Shown here piece after piece: positions 25,485-36,649 of a stretch of 64,000 nucleotides of DNA. Location of the stretch: contig JAKSZT010000116.1 of assembly GCA_026826555.1 (NCBI GenBank), positions 3,040,083 to 3,104,082 on the forward strand. Reading direction: 5' to 3'. Source of the DNA: Tolypeutes matacus. Its lineage: Eukaryota; Chordata; Mammalia; Cingulata; Chlamyphoridae. The notes under the pieces are model-generated. The model was not told the origin of the DNA. It searched no databases and saw only the letters and a program-made list of their open reading frames with translations. The translations under genes and the position numbers were made by a program. How positions within the stretch are numbered: the first letter of the stretch is position 1; each line of letters opens with the position of its first letter.

Positions 25485-25938
25485 GGGGGGCAGATGTGGC
25501 TCAAATGGTTGGGCGTCCGTCTCCCATATGGAGGGACCTGGGTTTGATCCCCGGGACCTCCTGGTAAAAATAAAAAAAGAAAAATATAGAAGGCACGTGG
25601 GCTGTCAGGCCCTGCAAGCAGGTGTGCCCCCAGGCCCCTTGCACAGATGTGCCACTGGGCCCTGCAAGTCATGAAGGCAGATGATGACATAACAGTAGAG
25701 TGACACAGGGGAGAGCCAAGAAGAGACATGCCAAAAAACCAGTAGGATGCCTCTCTCCCACATCAGAGGTTCTGAGGATCAAATCCCAGTGAAGACAGGA
25801 GGAGAAGGATGAGAAGAGAGGGCAGGAAACAGGCACAGAGAGTTGCCCAGTGAATCGACACAAGAACAGCAAAACTGGGGGGGTGGTGGTGGTGTTAAAA
25901 TGGATAAAAATAAATACATAAATCCTTAAAAAAAAAGG
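25485..25938 (+). mobile_element. DAS-type SINE, long form
   Basis: The tRNA-like head has an A-box-like tggctcaaatgg (25,498) and a B-box-like ggtttgatcccc. It is followed by a tRNA-unrelated tail about 350 bp long, a (GGT)n-like stretch near 25,880 and a terminal A run. The total of about 454 bp suits a full-length copy. It abuts L1-C 3'UTR on the right. Confidence 0.75.
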
Positions 25939-25939
25939 A

Positions 25940-26172
25940 AGTATAGGGGAGTAAGCTACGGACTAGAGTTAGTAATATTACTTTGACGATGCTCTTTCAT
26001 AATTTATTAACAAATGTTTCACAACAATGCAAAGTATTTGTGGTGGGGTGATGTGTGGGAGCTCTGCATGATGTTATGTGTGGGTTTTTTTGTAAGTTCA
26101 CAATGTTTACTGAGCACTTACAGTTTATGTATGTTCATGTATGAATGATACACTTCAAGAAATTGTTTAAAA
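25940..26172 (+). mobile_element. L1-C 3'UTR repeat unit, single copy
   Basis: Matches one of the tandem 3'UTR units at 57.56-58.01 kb, with ctctttcataatttatt, gtaagttcacaatg and tgaatgatacacttcaagaa. It ends with a short A-rich tail. Confidence 0.65.
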
Positions 26173-26600
26173 GAGCTGGCAAAAAAAAAAATTACAGGGA
26201 ATTCCCATGTGCCCCACTCCCTACCCCTCCCACATTTCATTAACATCTTTCATTTGTGTGGTACATTTGTTACAAGTGATGAACACATATTGGAGCATTG
26301 TCACTAAGCATGGTTTATAGTTTACATTATAGTTTAAACTCTGCCCTACTCAATTTTTTAAGTTATGACAAAATATATAATGTCCTGTATCCATCATTGC
26401 AACATCATTCAGAACAATTCCAACGTCCCAAAAATGAACCCATATTACACCTGTTTTTCCCTCTCCCTCCCCTCAGAACCTCCAGTGTCCACTGCCTCCA
26501 CATCAATGATAAAAGTTCTTCCATTGCTAGAATCACAATAAGTCTATAGTAGAATAACAATAAGTCTATACTAGTTCATCATTCATTCCCCAATCCTAAG
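26173..26600 (-). mobile_element. L1-B 3' end, antisense
   Basis: Begins with reversed tail text and ggaattcccatgtgccccac, then continues in step with 37,480-37,890 as far as ttcattccccaatcctaag. It is 5'-truncated. Confidence 0.75.
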
Positions 26601-29600
26601 AATTATGAAATCTAAACTTTGTCTTGACAATAACATTGCAAGAGAAGTATTAGCTCATGAAGAATCTCAGTTTCTTTTATCAAAGTTTAAGCATTTACAT
26701 AGAGTAGACTGAATTCTCCTCATTCCACAATTCTTTCAAGGTTATGCATACAAGCAAACCCTTATCACTTACACACTTATACACACATACACATATCCAC
26801 AACATCCTACTAGGTTCAGCAAACATTTTGGTGAAGTAGATGTAAGTAATATATGAGTAGATTATACACTACAAATGACTATTTACATATTATTGAATAG
26901 AAACACATTTTGCTGATTTTCTTAGTGAGATATTTCAACTGCAAATATAAATGCCTTATGTAACTGTTATGATTCCACAGGGGAAAGTATGCTTCTTCAA
27001 GTGTCACCTCCAAGACACTAGCTTTGTTTACATCACACCTCAAGGTAAAAGTGGAAAGTTAGGGTGGCTCCAGAGAGCCCAGTTACCACTGCACTGGCTT
27101 GGAGAACCTTAAGATGTAAGACACAATTCAAGAAAATAGTTCATTACTCAGAGATTGGCTTCCTGTCTCTTCAATCACCTCCTAAGTCTGGGTAGTGAAC
27201 TGGAAGCAAAGTCCTGGGACAGGCAAGGATACTGGTCACCTCTGACCAGAAGCCAGGCTGTGGACTCCAGATCTGAAATACACAGAACAACTTCTTCCCT
27301 TTCCAGCTTTCCTTCCACCAAATCAACTAGCACCAGATGAATAAAGCTGTGATTTTTTGACATCACAGGGGATTACAGAAAGTCAAGCTTAAGTGACAGC
27401 TAAGCAGTAGCAAAGGAATGACTTTCCATAAATGCTTATTTGTTTATGAAGAGTACATGGAAGGTAGAATAAATAAATCTGTAGTCATTGTTTCTTTTTT
27501 GAAGTTTGTAACTTGTCATCATAGGTTAAGTAACTGTCAAGAGAGCTTATATTTATGATATTTTAAATAAGAGTTGAAATTGATGTTTCCCTATAGTACA
27601 TGAATGTTTCTAAACTACTATTTCTTTCATTCGTACAAAAATTATATTTAAATGTAAAAAATAAAGATGTAAATCAGTGTCTGAAAAGGGATCAAAAGGT
27701 GGAATGAAGTTAGGGTGTGAATGGAGGAAGGTTAATTTATGTTATGAGTGCTCCTCATTTGCACCTATTTTTATTTATTTTAGCTCTCTGAAGGCTAATT
27801 TAGCTTATTTTCAATTGTTCCTAACTATTGACTTTAATAAATCCTCAACAATAAATTCTTTTACTTAACTGATCTTAGAAAATTCCATATTGTATTATTG
27901 CTAGTGTTTAGGGACACAGTTTTCTCTTTTCTTCTCACTTTCTATCCTCTAAAGGAGTTTCTATTCCAAACTTTTTCAGTCTCCTCAATTTGCTTTTCAT
28001 TTTGTGGTTGTCTTTCCACCTTCTTTTTCCTCTCCTCTATTCATTGCCCTCTATTTTTTTAACAGTCCTGTTGACTTTTTCTTCCTCTTTTTGTTACAGC
28101 TGCAGCTTTTTCCAGTTTTCTCTATGCTGCTGTTTGCTGGTGTCACAAAAACTTAGTTTCTTTTGTCTACATTTTAAAAATGTTTTGCTTTACATATATA
28201 TCCTTCCCATTCCTGTATCTCCATTAACTTGTAGGTTTATAGAAAAGCAAAAAGAACAAGAAACAGGAAAGTTTCAAAATCACAGGAAAACAGAAAACTC
28301 AATATTGCCTCAGCAGAGATTGTATCTCCATTTCTATGGTAGAAGTAAGAAGGGGCCTGCTGAAAAAATGAGATGATGTAAAGGAAAGCTGTGCTATCTT
28401 GTATATCATTTAAATTAGAGAACTGAGATGTTAAATGAGTTGTTCACATGAACAGTCAGCTTAGATACATCACTGAAAAAAGAAAGTAGGCAAGTTCCAT
28501 AGTGCAAGTATAGTGGCAAGTCAGTCTCACACCAATAGATAAATAAGTGTCAAAGGAAGGGGACAGGGATTTTGTCTTTCTGGCTTCATCATCCAATTCT
28601 ATCCAGCTAATTTATAAATCCCAGAAAATTTGAGGATTACAAAATACCCATATGACTTCAACAAAAACCATCTAAGCAGCCCTCATAAGAGGACAATTTT
28701 TCTTGTGCACCATAAACACACATACACACACACACACACAGACATGGGCACATTGGATAGTGTCCTGAGAATGACATATTAACTGATGAAAATGGAAAGA
28801 CAGTCAGATATTCAAATGAAAATCTAGCAAGGTGGCTCTCCTAATGGAGTAAATGTTCAAACAGTTTTCAGAATATTTTCTTCCCAATATTATTAAGATC
28901 TCTGATTCCATATAGATATAGACACTATGGTGTGTGAAATCTATAGGCTTTTCCAACCTGTACATAATCAAGTAGACAGCTTCCAGTTTCTTTTTTTTTA
29001 ATCACCCTGTCTTATATCAACAATGCTTAAAAGAACATTTTTACATTCTACCTATATTCCCTGAATTATATTGGTATATACACTCAGTGTCTCTGCATGT
29101 GTGTCTGGATGTGTGTGTGTGCAGAAGCATGTACTTATACATTTTGCCAAGCACAAAAATGCTAGTTCAATATGGTACCCCTAGAAAAAAGACAGGTAGA
29201 CTGATTTGATTTTTCTGATTCCAATATGTTTTGCTATCAATAGGCTGGGATAGCTCAAAGCTAATGCTAAACATTGGAAACAACCAGTGGCATGACAAAG
29301 TTCCCCAATAATGCCAATGCTTGCCATCCCCATTGCTCCATAGTGAGGATCTAGTGATGGCTAGAAATAGCAGGTGTCTACAATGTCCCCAAGACATTGG
29401 GACCCAGTGGGTAGCCTTGTTGAACAGTTTCCTGGTTCTTGTGATTTAGGAAACACAGATTTTGAAATCTACAGATCAGTACTAGAATAAAATTTCAAAT
29501 GAAGTATAAAACTCTAACCAATCAACATTCCAAGCCTCATAATATTATCAGCTGCTCCTTCCCGCCCTAATCCCACATCCCACAAAGCACAGAACTAATA

Positions 29601-31608
29601 CTGGAAAAGAATTTTATGTTATCTTATTTTCTCACAATTGGATGACCATTCTTCACCCTGATTTTGATAAATTCACAAACAATATCTTTGAGGACAATTA
29701 ACATCTGTTTCCAGTCCATTATTCCTTTTCAGGAAAATGGGTGGTATTTCAAAGGTGTTTAAACAGGATATGAACATCCCATCACATGTCAGTTGTCTGA
29801 GCTACAGGTCTGGCATCAGGCACACTGCCTAAAATGTGACCACATTTAGAACATAAGAAACTAAATTATGTTCCTCTTAAGAATGGCCTAGACCAGATAA
29901 GGTATACTCATGGACACACCCAGACCTCCTATCTGTGAAATTGATGGTTCACTTTCAAGATGAAAATTGTGGTTTCTCTACAAAGTGTGAGAACCAGAAA
30001 GACACTGAGCATCTGAGGTAAAAATGAAAAAAATCTAGCTGTGCTGAATGTCACCCTCTATTGTTGATTTCCACACAGCTGTACCTTTGATTATTTTTCC
30101 AAGTCTTCATTTAAATATATTAGTGTCTGACAAAGATGGGAAAAATCCACAGTCAAAGTCCTTTTGTTCACTGTACTCAGTTTTTACAGACCAGGGATCT
30201 AAAATATGCTGCACATATTTTAGTTATCTCTGAAGGAGAGTTATCTGTCCTTCAGAAAGCCCACATTCTGTCAGATGATTAGTGTTGTGGTTGTGATGGT
30301 TGTTTTTCATAATCCTCAGCACGAAATGTTTCATTTTGGAAAGGTATCTCACCCACATCACATGGTTAACTGGAACCCAGAACACGGGTTCCACTGGGGA
30401 AAAAAAATAAAGGCCCAGATGCCAGAATACAGTGGGTACAGCGGGAGGTGGGATCCTCTAGGGAAGGCTGAGAATGCTGGTGTCCTTCATATGAGGCCAA
30501 AGTGAGTCCACACTTAAGCCCTGACAATCTGAGAGGGGTGTGTGATTCATCTCAGCTCTCTTCCCAGATGACAAGCAAGTTGTAAATTGTATTCAATTCC
30601 ACTGTCTCTTGTTTATCTTCCCTGATAGTCCATGGCAGCTTTCATGTAGCTGGGAGCCCAGAGGGCATATATGACCTTTCTCAAGCTGTTCCCAGCTGTC
30701 AAGTGCTTCAATCCCTCTTTTATTTTTCTATCTGTTGCTTCTTTCACAGCTCTCTCTTCTTTTCTTGATTTCCTGTCTTGTTCATTATACATGTCTTTCT
30801 TTCTCTCCCTCAAATTGTCTGTGTTTTTCAATTTTGTTACCTTACACTCTGCTAGTTTGTTCCATTCCTGCCTTTCTTTTCTTTAAAGACCTTTCTTCAC
30901 CTTTATTTTGTAGTCTATTTGTACTTCTCTGTTTTTGATAGAAATAGCTTAGTACTTGACCCAGGATACTAATGCTTTCAGAGAATGTTGAGTGATGAAA
31001 AAGCAAATAAAAATATTTCTCATTTTTCTCTACTTCTCACTTCCTGCTCAACCTCATCTCTACTACACTTCCCCCCTTTTTAACCCCACTTTCTCCTCTT
31101 AAGCATTATTTTTCCTACAATTATCTGCTATTTCGGATCTTTAAATTTGCTACAGTAGTCAGATTGGGACTGAGTACTAACCTGTGTTGCTTACTGCCAA
31201 AAATATTCTGTGAGTTCAGGCTTTTGGAAGAAACAGCCGAATTATATATTATGTTTTATATGTCCATTTGGGAAACTAAAAACATATGGGGGCTTGGCAG
31301 AAACATCATCAGCTTTGGAGTAGTGCTCCATTATTTCCATAGAGCACATTCTTACAACCTATCACCGTCTTCAAGAAAATGGGTATCAATGCAGATTGAA
31401 AATATATGGGAACAGGAGAGCTTTAGAAAATGTTTCTACATCTTCTGTGGAGGACTGGATTAATAAAAATTGACAGATTATTGGGATAGGATTGTAATTT
31501 TTGTGCAGCAATATGCCATTGAGCCATTACCTTTGCAATGCTCATTCTGTAGCCATAAGGGTTTATTTAAATGAAGGAAATCTCTTCTAATACTCAGGGC
31601 TTAGAGGC
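26601..31608. other. Long stretch with no recognised gene
   Basis: I find no exon-like frame with known motifs and no confident repeat, apart from a (CA)n tract at 28,711-28,741 and pyrimidine-rich tracts at 28,010-28,100 and 30,700-30,930. The 128-codon frame at 27,990-28,376 is a by-product of the pyrimidine tract. Confidence 0.4.
28711..28741. repeat. (CA)n microsatellite
   Basis: Uninterrupted CA repeats after a short imperfect start. Confidence 0.85.
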
Positions 31609-31624
31609 TCATCTATGCTTTTTT

Positions 31625-31863
31625 TTTATTATTATGGGTAAAAATAAAAATTCTCACAATACATACAAACATTTGCAAAATGATATATAAATATATATGC
31701 ATATATGTGTATTTGCTTACAAAAATGTTATTTATATATATATATATATATATACATATATTTTAAGAGGTGCTTAGATTACCCAAAATATTACACGGAA
31801 CCCACCGGGATTCCCATGTTGCCCACCTCCAAAGGAAGTCAAAAAAGCATAGAGGGATTAATA
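31625..31863 (-). mobile_element. L1-B 3'-end insertion with foldback 5' junction
   Basis: This is a short antisense insertion flanked by a 16-bp duplication (tcatctatgctttttt at 31,609-31,624 and 31,864-31,879). The T run after the left copy is the A tail. The body matches 20,340-20,530, including (TA)n at 31,735-31,760. At its 5' end, 31,831-31,853 is a 23-bp inverted copy of the right flank. Confidence 0.8.
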
Positions 31864-31889
31864 TCATCTATGCTTTTTTGACTTCCTTT
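31831..31889. repeat. 23-bp perfect inverted repeat
   Basis: Arms at 31,831-31,853 and 31,867-31,889 with a 13-base loop. The left arm is the reverse complement of genomic flank beyond the insertion. Confidence 0.9.
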
Positions 31890-33064
31890 TCCTTCCCTGA
31901 ATGCTGGCAGGAATAACCTTTTCATATCTCATTCTTTACTTCTAAAATCTAACCTTTAGCACTGAAAGATCTTCTCTAAACAAAAGATAGAATTTCTGAG
32001 CTATGAAAAGCAGAGGCAAATATTAAATTTAACTACCTCCCTGAAATCAATGCAGGGAACTACCTTTTCTCTCCTCCCCAACACAATTCCCTCAGATACT
32101 TTCGTTTTAAATCTGGAGAAAAGTTGGATGTGTGGAGTGAACAGTGAACAGGGTATGTTTTTTCAATGGAACAATGGACCTGTTGCCATAAATTGAGAAA
32201 TAGTCCACTCAGTTCTATTTTCTCCATGATTTACTTTTTTTTTTTTTTTTTTTTGGTATGTCACTTTGTATATTTTTAGTACAAACTCAAGAATTTTCTC
32301 CAACATATTAGATGATCCAAAATATTCTGGCCTCAGCAGAGTTCCAGGTCTTTCTCCTTTCAGTAATAGTTATTTTTAGGTGGAATTATGGTCTAGGGAT
32401 CTCAAAGACCTAGCTATTATTAAAGTCATTGTTATTATTATTGCTTAAATCATTGTGCTGGTTGTTAAATATTTCACAAATTGTATTGAAGCAGAAACAC
32501 TAACCAGAGGCATTCATAAGTTGTGAAAACCCAAAGAGATTTCTCTTTTGGTTCAGGGCAAGAAAGTACAAAGACAAGTTCCTTTGTGTCAGAGCCCTGA
32601 TGACTGATTGCTCTTGCTGATTCTCTATATGCTGAAAGCAGTTGTTTCTTGTTCTTTTTACTCACTTCTTTTGGTATCCCTATTTTTTTCCTAAGTCTGG
32701 AAAATGAGGTTCATTTTTGTTGCTGGGTGATGAAGGAGAAATAAATGCCTCTTTCACTGACCAAAAGCAAGGCATTGCTTTAAAGCAATGCTAGCTGAGT
32801 GCCTTGTGACATCAGTCTCTCTGCCTTTATCCTTCATCACCAACAGTTTGTCTTTTGCAGCTTTGAGGTTGATGGGGGCAAGACAGATATAATTACCTGA
32901 ACACAAAGAAACACAGGAGTATACAAGAAACCCTGGATCCAGAACCTTAGTGTGTCAACACCCAGACTAAATACCTGGAGACACAGAGGTCTTAAGAGTG
33001 TGCCCAAACATGTGTTTATTTATTCATTTACTATTATTTTTGTGTTTCCATGATCCTTGGATTA
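31890..33064. other. Sequence with no recognised gene
   Basis: Contains a 20-base T run (32,235-32,254) and a 20-bp perfect palindrome (32,772-32,791). No reading frame or repeat family was recognised. Confidence 0.4.
32772..32791. repeat. 20-bp perfect palindrome
   Basis: gcattgctttaaagcaatgc equals its own reverse complement. Confidence 0.95.
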
Positions 33065-33585
33065 TCAGAATAGTCTCCTAGCTGGTCTCTCTGCTTCTGT
33101 CGTAGTCTTTCTTCAGTCTATTCTCAACTCAGCAGTCAGAATTGAACTTTTAAAACCTAAATAATTTCCTCTTCTTCTCCTCTAAAGTCTCTTCAGTCCC
33201 TTTAAAGTAAAAGTACCTGTCCTCACAATGAACACACACAAGATCCTCAGTCGTCTCTCCAACCCAGCTCCTTTCAGCCACCCCTTACTTGCCCCAGTCC
33301 ACCCCCAAAGACTCGCTCACTTTTCCTCATTGTCACCAAGTGAATTCTCACCTCAGGACTTTTGCACCTGCTCTTCTCTCTACCTATTACACTCCTGCAC
33401 CTATTCACATGATATTTGCTCAGCACCTTTGGGTTTTTCTTCCTCAGTAAGACCTCCACTAGTAACCCTATCGACAACTGCAGCTCTTCCCCCAACATGC
33501 CCTAGCTTTTTTCTTGTGTTATTGTTCTCTCTAGCATTTATCAATAGCTACCATACTGCATATCTTACTTATTTACTTATTTCTG
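33065..33585 (+). repeat. L2 LINE 3' portion
   Basis: The order ctcctagctggtctctctgc, cctcaggacttttgcacctg and cttatttacttat follows the L2 consensus over about 500 bp. The frame at 33,228-33,893 runs through it and into the CpG island, so it is not a gene. Confidence 0.75.
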
Positions 33586-33649
33586 ATGGGAAAAAATTCT
33601 CAGATGCACTCCAGGGGCCCTCCTCAGAAGAGCCAAGCCTCCAGCTCTG

Positions 33650-34760
33650 GGAAGGAAGGGGCGCAGGGGCAATGGACTCGCTCGGGGGCAGGGTCGGGCT
33701 GCGACTCGTCCATATTCCCCTCAGGCCCCACTTCCAGCGGTCGCACAGGCAGCCCGATGTCAGCGACCCACGGCCACCCGGCCCAGGCTGCTTCTGGTGC
33801 ATTATGAGTGGGGACACCCCCACTGCAGGGGGAAACCCCTGCCCGGCCAGTCGCCAGCGGCCCGGTGGCCCCAGCGAGGGGCTAGCGAGCTAGCCACGGA
33901 TTGACGGCATCCCCAGGTTCGGTCTTTCCCGGTGTTCCCGCCCTGTCACCGTTCCGCATTCGCGTTGGCTGGCGTCCTGTCAATCACCCCATCCCTCCCC
34001 CTCCGGCCCACTCGGGAGCCAGAGCGATCCTGCGCACCAGCCGGACCCTGCATTGATTGGCTGCAGGGTGCTGTCCCTCACGGAGCGGGCCTTGCCCTTT
34101 TTGTGGCGGAGTCCGGGAACCAGGGCCAGACCTCATTGGCTCACTGAACTTGCAGCGTTCCTGTTCCTTCAAGTCCTGCCCAGTCCATAGGGTGTTTTGG
34201 AGCCCCGGCCATGCTGACTGGCTGCGACGCCGCACCGAATCCAGGAGTGCAGCAGGGCCTGAGTATCTGTCCCGCGGGGCGGGCAGGCGCCAGAGCGAGT
34301 GAGGCACTCGCCTTGGGACTGCAGCCACCACCCCCTGCCCAGCGGTAGCGGTGAGTTTGCAGATGCAATTTAGCATCAGGGCGGATGCGGGCCGTGCCGG
34401 GGACGCCCGCAGGCTCTGAGGGGGTGAGGCGAAGCGGGGTGCGAGGCCTGAGAGAACCCCCATAAGCGCGGAAAATGGGGCGAGCGACCCACCCCCTCTT
34501 CGTTTCGGGAGTGCCTGTCCCACGCTCTGGGTAAAGTTCCCGCTTGCTCGCTGTGCGTGGGGGGCGCGGGAGCCCCACAAAGTTGTGCGCGGCGCCGCTG
34601 CAGGTCCTGCGCACCCTCCGAGCTGGTTGGGGACGTGGCCGCGCTGGGCTGGGGTCGCTGCTTCCGCAGGCGGCTCGTAGGCGGGCGGGTGTCGCAGGGT
34701 CCTGCCGGGGGTCCAGGCCCAGAGGGCTGTGCCGCGGCGCGGGTCCCCACGTCAGAATGT
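33650..34760 (+). promoter_or_regulatory. CpG island promoter
   Basis: This is a sharp GC-rich, CpG-dense island in otherwise AT-rich DNA. It includes two inverted CCAAT boxes (ATTGG at 34,056-34,060 and 34,135-34,139, 79 bp apart) and GC-box-like text (ggggcgggc near 34,276). No TATA box stands out, as usual for housekeeping-type promoters. It is the only strong host promoter signal in the window. Direction is inferred as plus from the splice donor at 34,351; a bidirectional promoter is possible. The gene cannot be named from this sequence. Confidence 0.7.
34200..34350 (+). other. Candidate untranslated first exon
   Basis: The exon is proposed from a consensus 5' splice site, gcg|gtgagt, with GT at 34,351-34,352, about 210 bp downstream of the nearer inverted CCAAT box. 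The start is an estimate. I see no reading frame with a recognised domain before the donor, so it is probably a 5'UTR exon. The acceptor exon was not found: downstream sequence is almost entirely L1 to the window end, apart from 49.87-52.0 kb. Confidence 0.45.
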
Positions 34761-34802
34761 GAGACCTGGGCCCACACCGCAGGTTGGCCCCCCCTTCGCC
34801 CA

Positions 34803-34945
34803 CGGTCCTTACCCCCATGGTCCTTACCCTTCCCACAACCCCTCGCCCCATAGTTCTTATCCCTGCACAGTCCTTAACCCAACAGTACTTACCCCCCACA
34901 GTCCTTACCCCCAAGGGTCCCTCCCCCACCATGGTCCCCCACACA
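34803..34945. repeat. Degenerate minisatellite, about 15-17 bp period
   Basis: About nine imperfect units share a core of ggtccttacccccat or agtccttaaccc. Each cttac is gtaag on the other strand, so the array presents several splice-donor-like motifs to the minus strand. The minus-strand frame at 34,141-34,950 translates it into a repetitive peptide and is not a credible gene. Confidence 0.75.
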
Positions 34946-35386
34946 GCCATTCTGGTATGTGCATAGCAGATTTTAATTTCTGTTTACCTAGTGATGAAAA
35001 GAATTGAACGGTTCTTCTTTGGTAAATGTGTATTCACATATTTCCCCATTTTTAGGTGCTGTTTGCCTTTAAAAAAAAAACCTCAATTTTGTTGATACCT
35101 CTTAACAAAGCGTACAATTCATCCAAAGTGCAAAATCGGTGGTATTTGGCACAATCATGTAGTTATGCATTCATTACCTCAGTCATCATTAGAGCATTTT
35201 CATTATTTCAATAATAATAATTAACAAAATCCATCACCTCCTGATCTCTCTATGCATCCCCTGCTGTCTACAGCTCCCATTTCTGGATATTTTTGCACAA
35301 ATACTTTTTTCTTTCTTATATAAATTGATTTGTATTTACATTTTAAATAAATGGAATCATACACTATGTTATACAATACATTTAGT

Positions 35387-36627
35387 TCATAGTAATGCAA
35401 TCTTCCTGTATTTGTCCTTTTGTGTCTGGCTTGCTTCACTCAGCATACTGTCCTCCAGGTTCACCCATGTCATATGCTTTATGACTTCATTTCTTCTTAC
35501 ATTGCATATTCCATCATTTTAATACAGCATAGTTTGTTTATCCATTCTTCAGAAGATAGACAACCTGGTTTGTTTCCAGCTTTTGGCAATTGTGAATTAT
35601 GTCGCTATGAACATAGGTGTGCAGATGTCTGCTCCTGTGACCACTCCCAGTTCTTCTGGGTATATGCCCAATAATGGTATTAGAGAGTCACATGGCAAAT
35701 CTATATTCAACTTCTTTAGGAACTGCCAAACAGTCCTCCACAGTGGCTGTACCATTCTGCATTCCTACCAACAGTGAATAAGTTGTGTTCTCATTTTCAT
35801 TTGTCTCTATATATTTACTGACTTCACTTGCAATTTCTTCTTTGACCCACTGATTATTTAGGAGTGAGTTGTTTAGCCGCCGCACATTTGCAAATTTACC
35901 TTTTTCCTGCTTGTTATTGATTTCCAGTTTCATTCCCTTATGATCTGAGAAGATGATTTGTATAATTTCAATTTTTTAATATTTATTGAGAGCTGCATTA
36001 TGCCCTAACATGTGGTCTGTCCTGAAGAAGGATCCATGGGCATGTGAAAAGAATATATAACCGACTGAGTTTGGATGCAGCATCCTGTATATGTCTTTTA
36101 GGTCTAACTCATTTATCATATTGTTTAAGTTCTCTATTTCCTTGTTGTTCTTCTGTCTAATTCTGTCTAATGATGTGAGTGGTGTGTTAATGTCTCCAAT
36201 GATTATTGTAGAGATGTCTATTCCTCCCCTCAGTTTTGCTAGAGTTTGTCTCATGTATTTTAGGTTGCCCGGGTTAGGTGCATAGATATTTATGTCTGTT
36301 ATATCTTCCTGGTGGATTGACCCTTTTATTAATATTTAATGGCCTTCCCTATGTCTTATAATTTTTTGCATTTAAAGTCTGTTTTGTCCGATGATAGTAT
36401 AGCTAGCTCTGTTCTTTTTTGGTTACTATTTGCATGGAGTGTCTTTTTCCAAATTTCACTTTCTGCCCGTTAGTATCCCTAGGTCTAAGGTGGGTCTCTT
36501 GTAAGCAGCATATGGAGTGATCATGTTTTTTTTCTATACATTCTGTAAGCATATATTTTTTGATTAGCAAGTTTAATACATTCACATTCATTGATATTAC
36601 TGTAAATACATTATTTATTTTCACCAT
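35387..36627 (-). pseudogene. L1 ORF2 relic lacking the reverse transcriptase
   Basis: The start is the minus-strand ATG at 36,625-36,627. The endonuclease N-terminus is recognisable (VISMNVNVLN, then SICCLQETHL, a conserved endonuclease motif). Its C-terminal half follows at 35,976-36,254 (IIIGDINTPLTS, then SFFRTDHMLGH). Reverse transcriptase and most of the C-terminal domain are gone, joined by deletion near 35,780 to the last part of ORF2. The stop is at 35,387-35,389. Frames shift between the surviving pieces, so no enzyme can be made. Confidence 0.8.
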
Positions 36628-36649
36628 TTTATTCTTTGGTTTTCATTTG

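Noticed and set aside
28060..28110. Strong splice-acceptor-like pyrimidine tract ending ttgttacag
   Set aside because: No reading frame or partner donor supports an exon; pyrimidine runs are common in this stretch.
33228..33893. 221-codon plus-strand frame
   Set aside because: Its first two thirds are L2 repeat text and the rest is CpG-island DNA. No coding signature.
34141..34950. 269-codon minus-strand frame over the CpG island
   Set aside because: It translates GC-rich promoter DNA and the minisatellite, gives a repetitive low-complexity peptide, and matches no domain I know. Overlapping frames on both strands are equally open.
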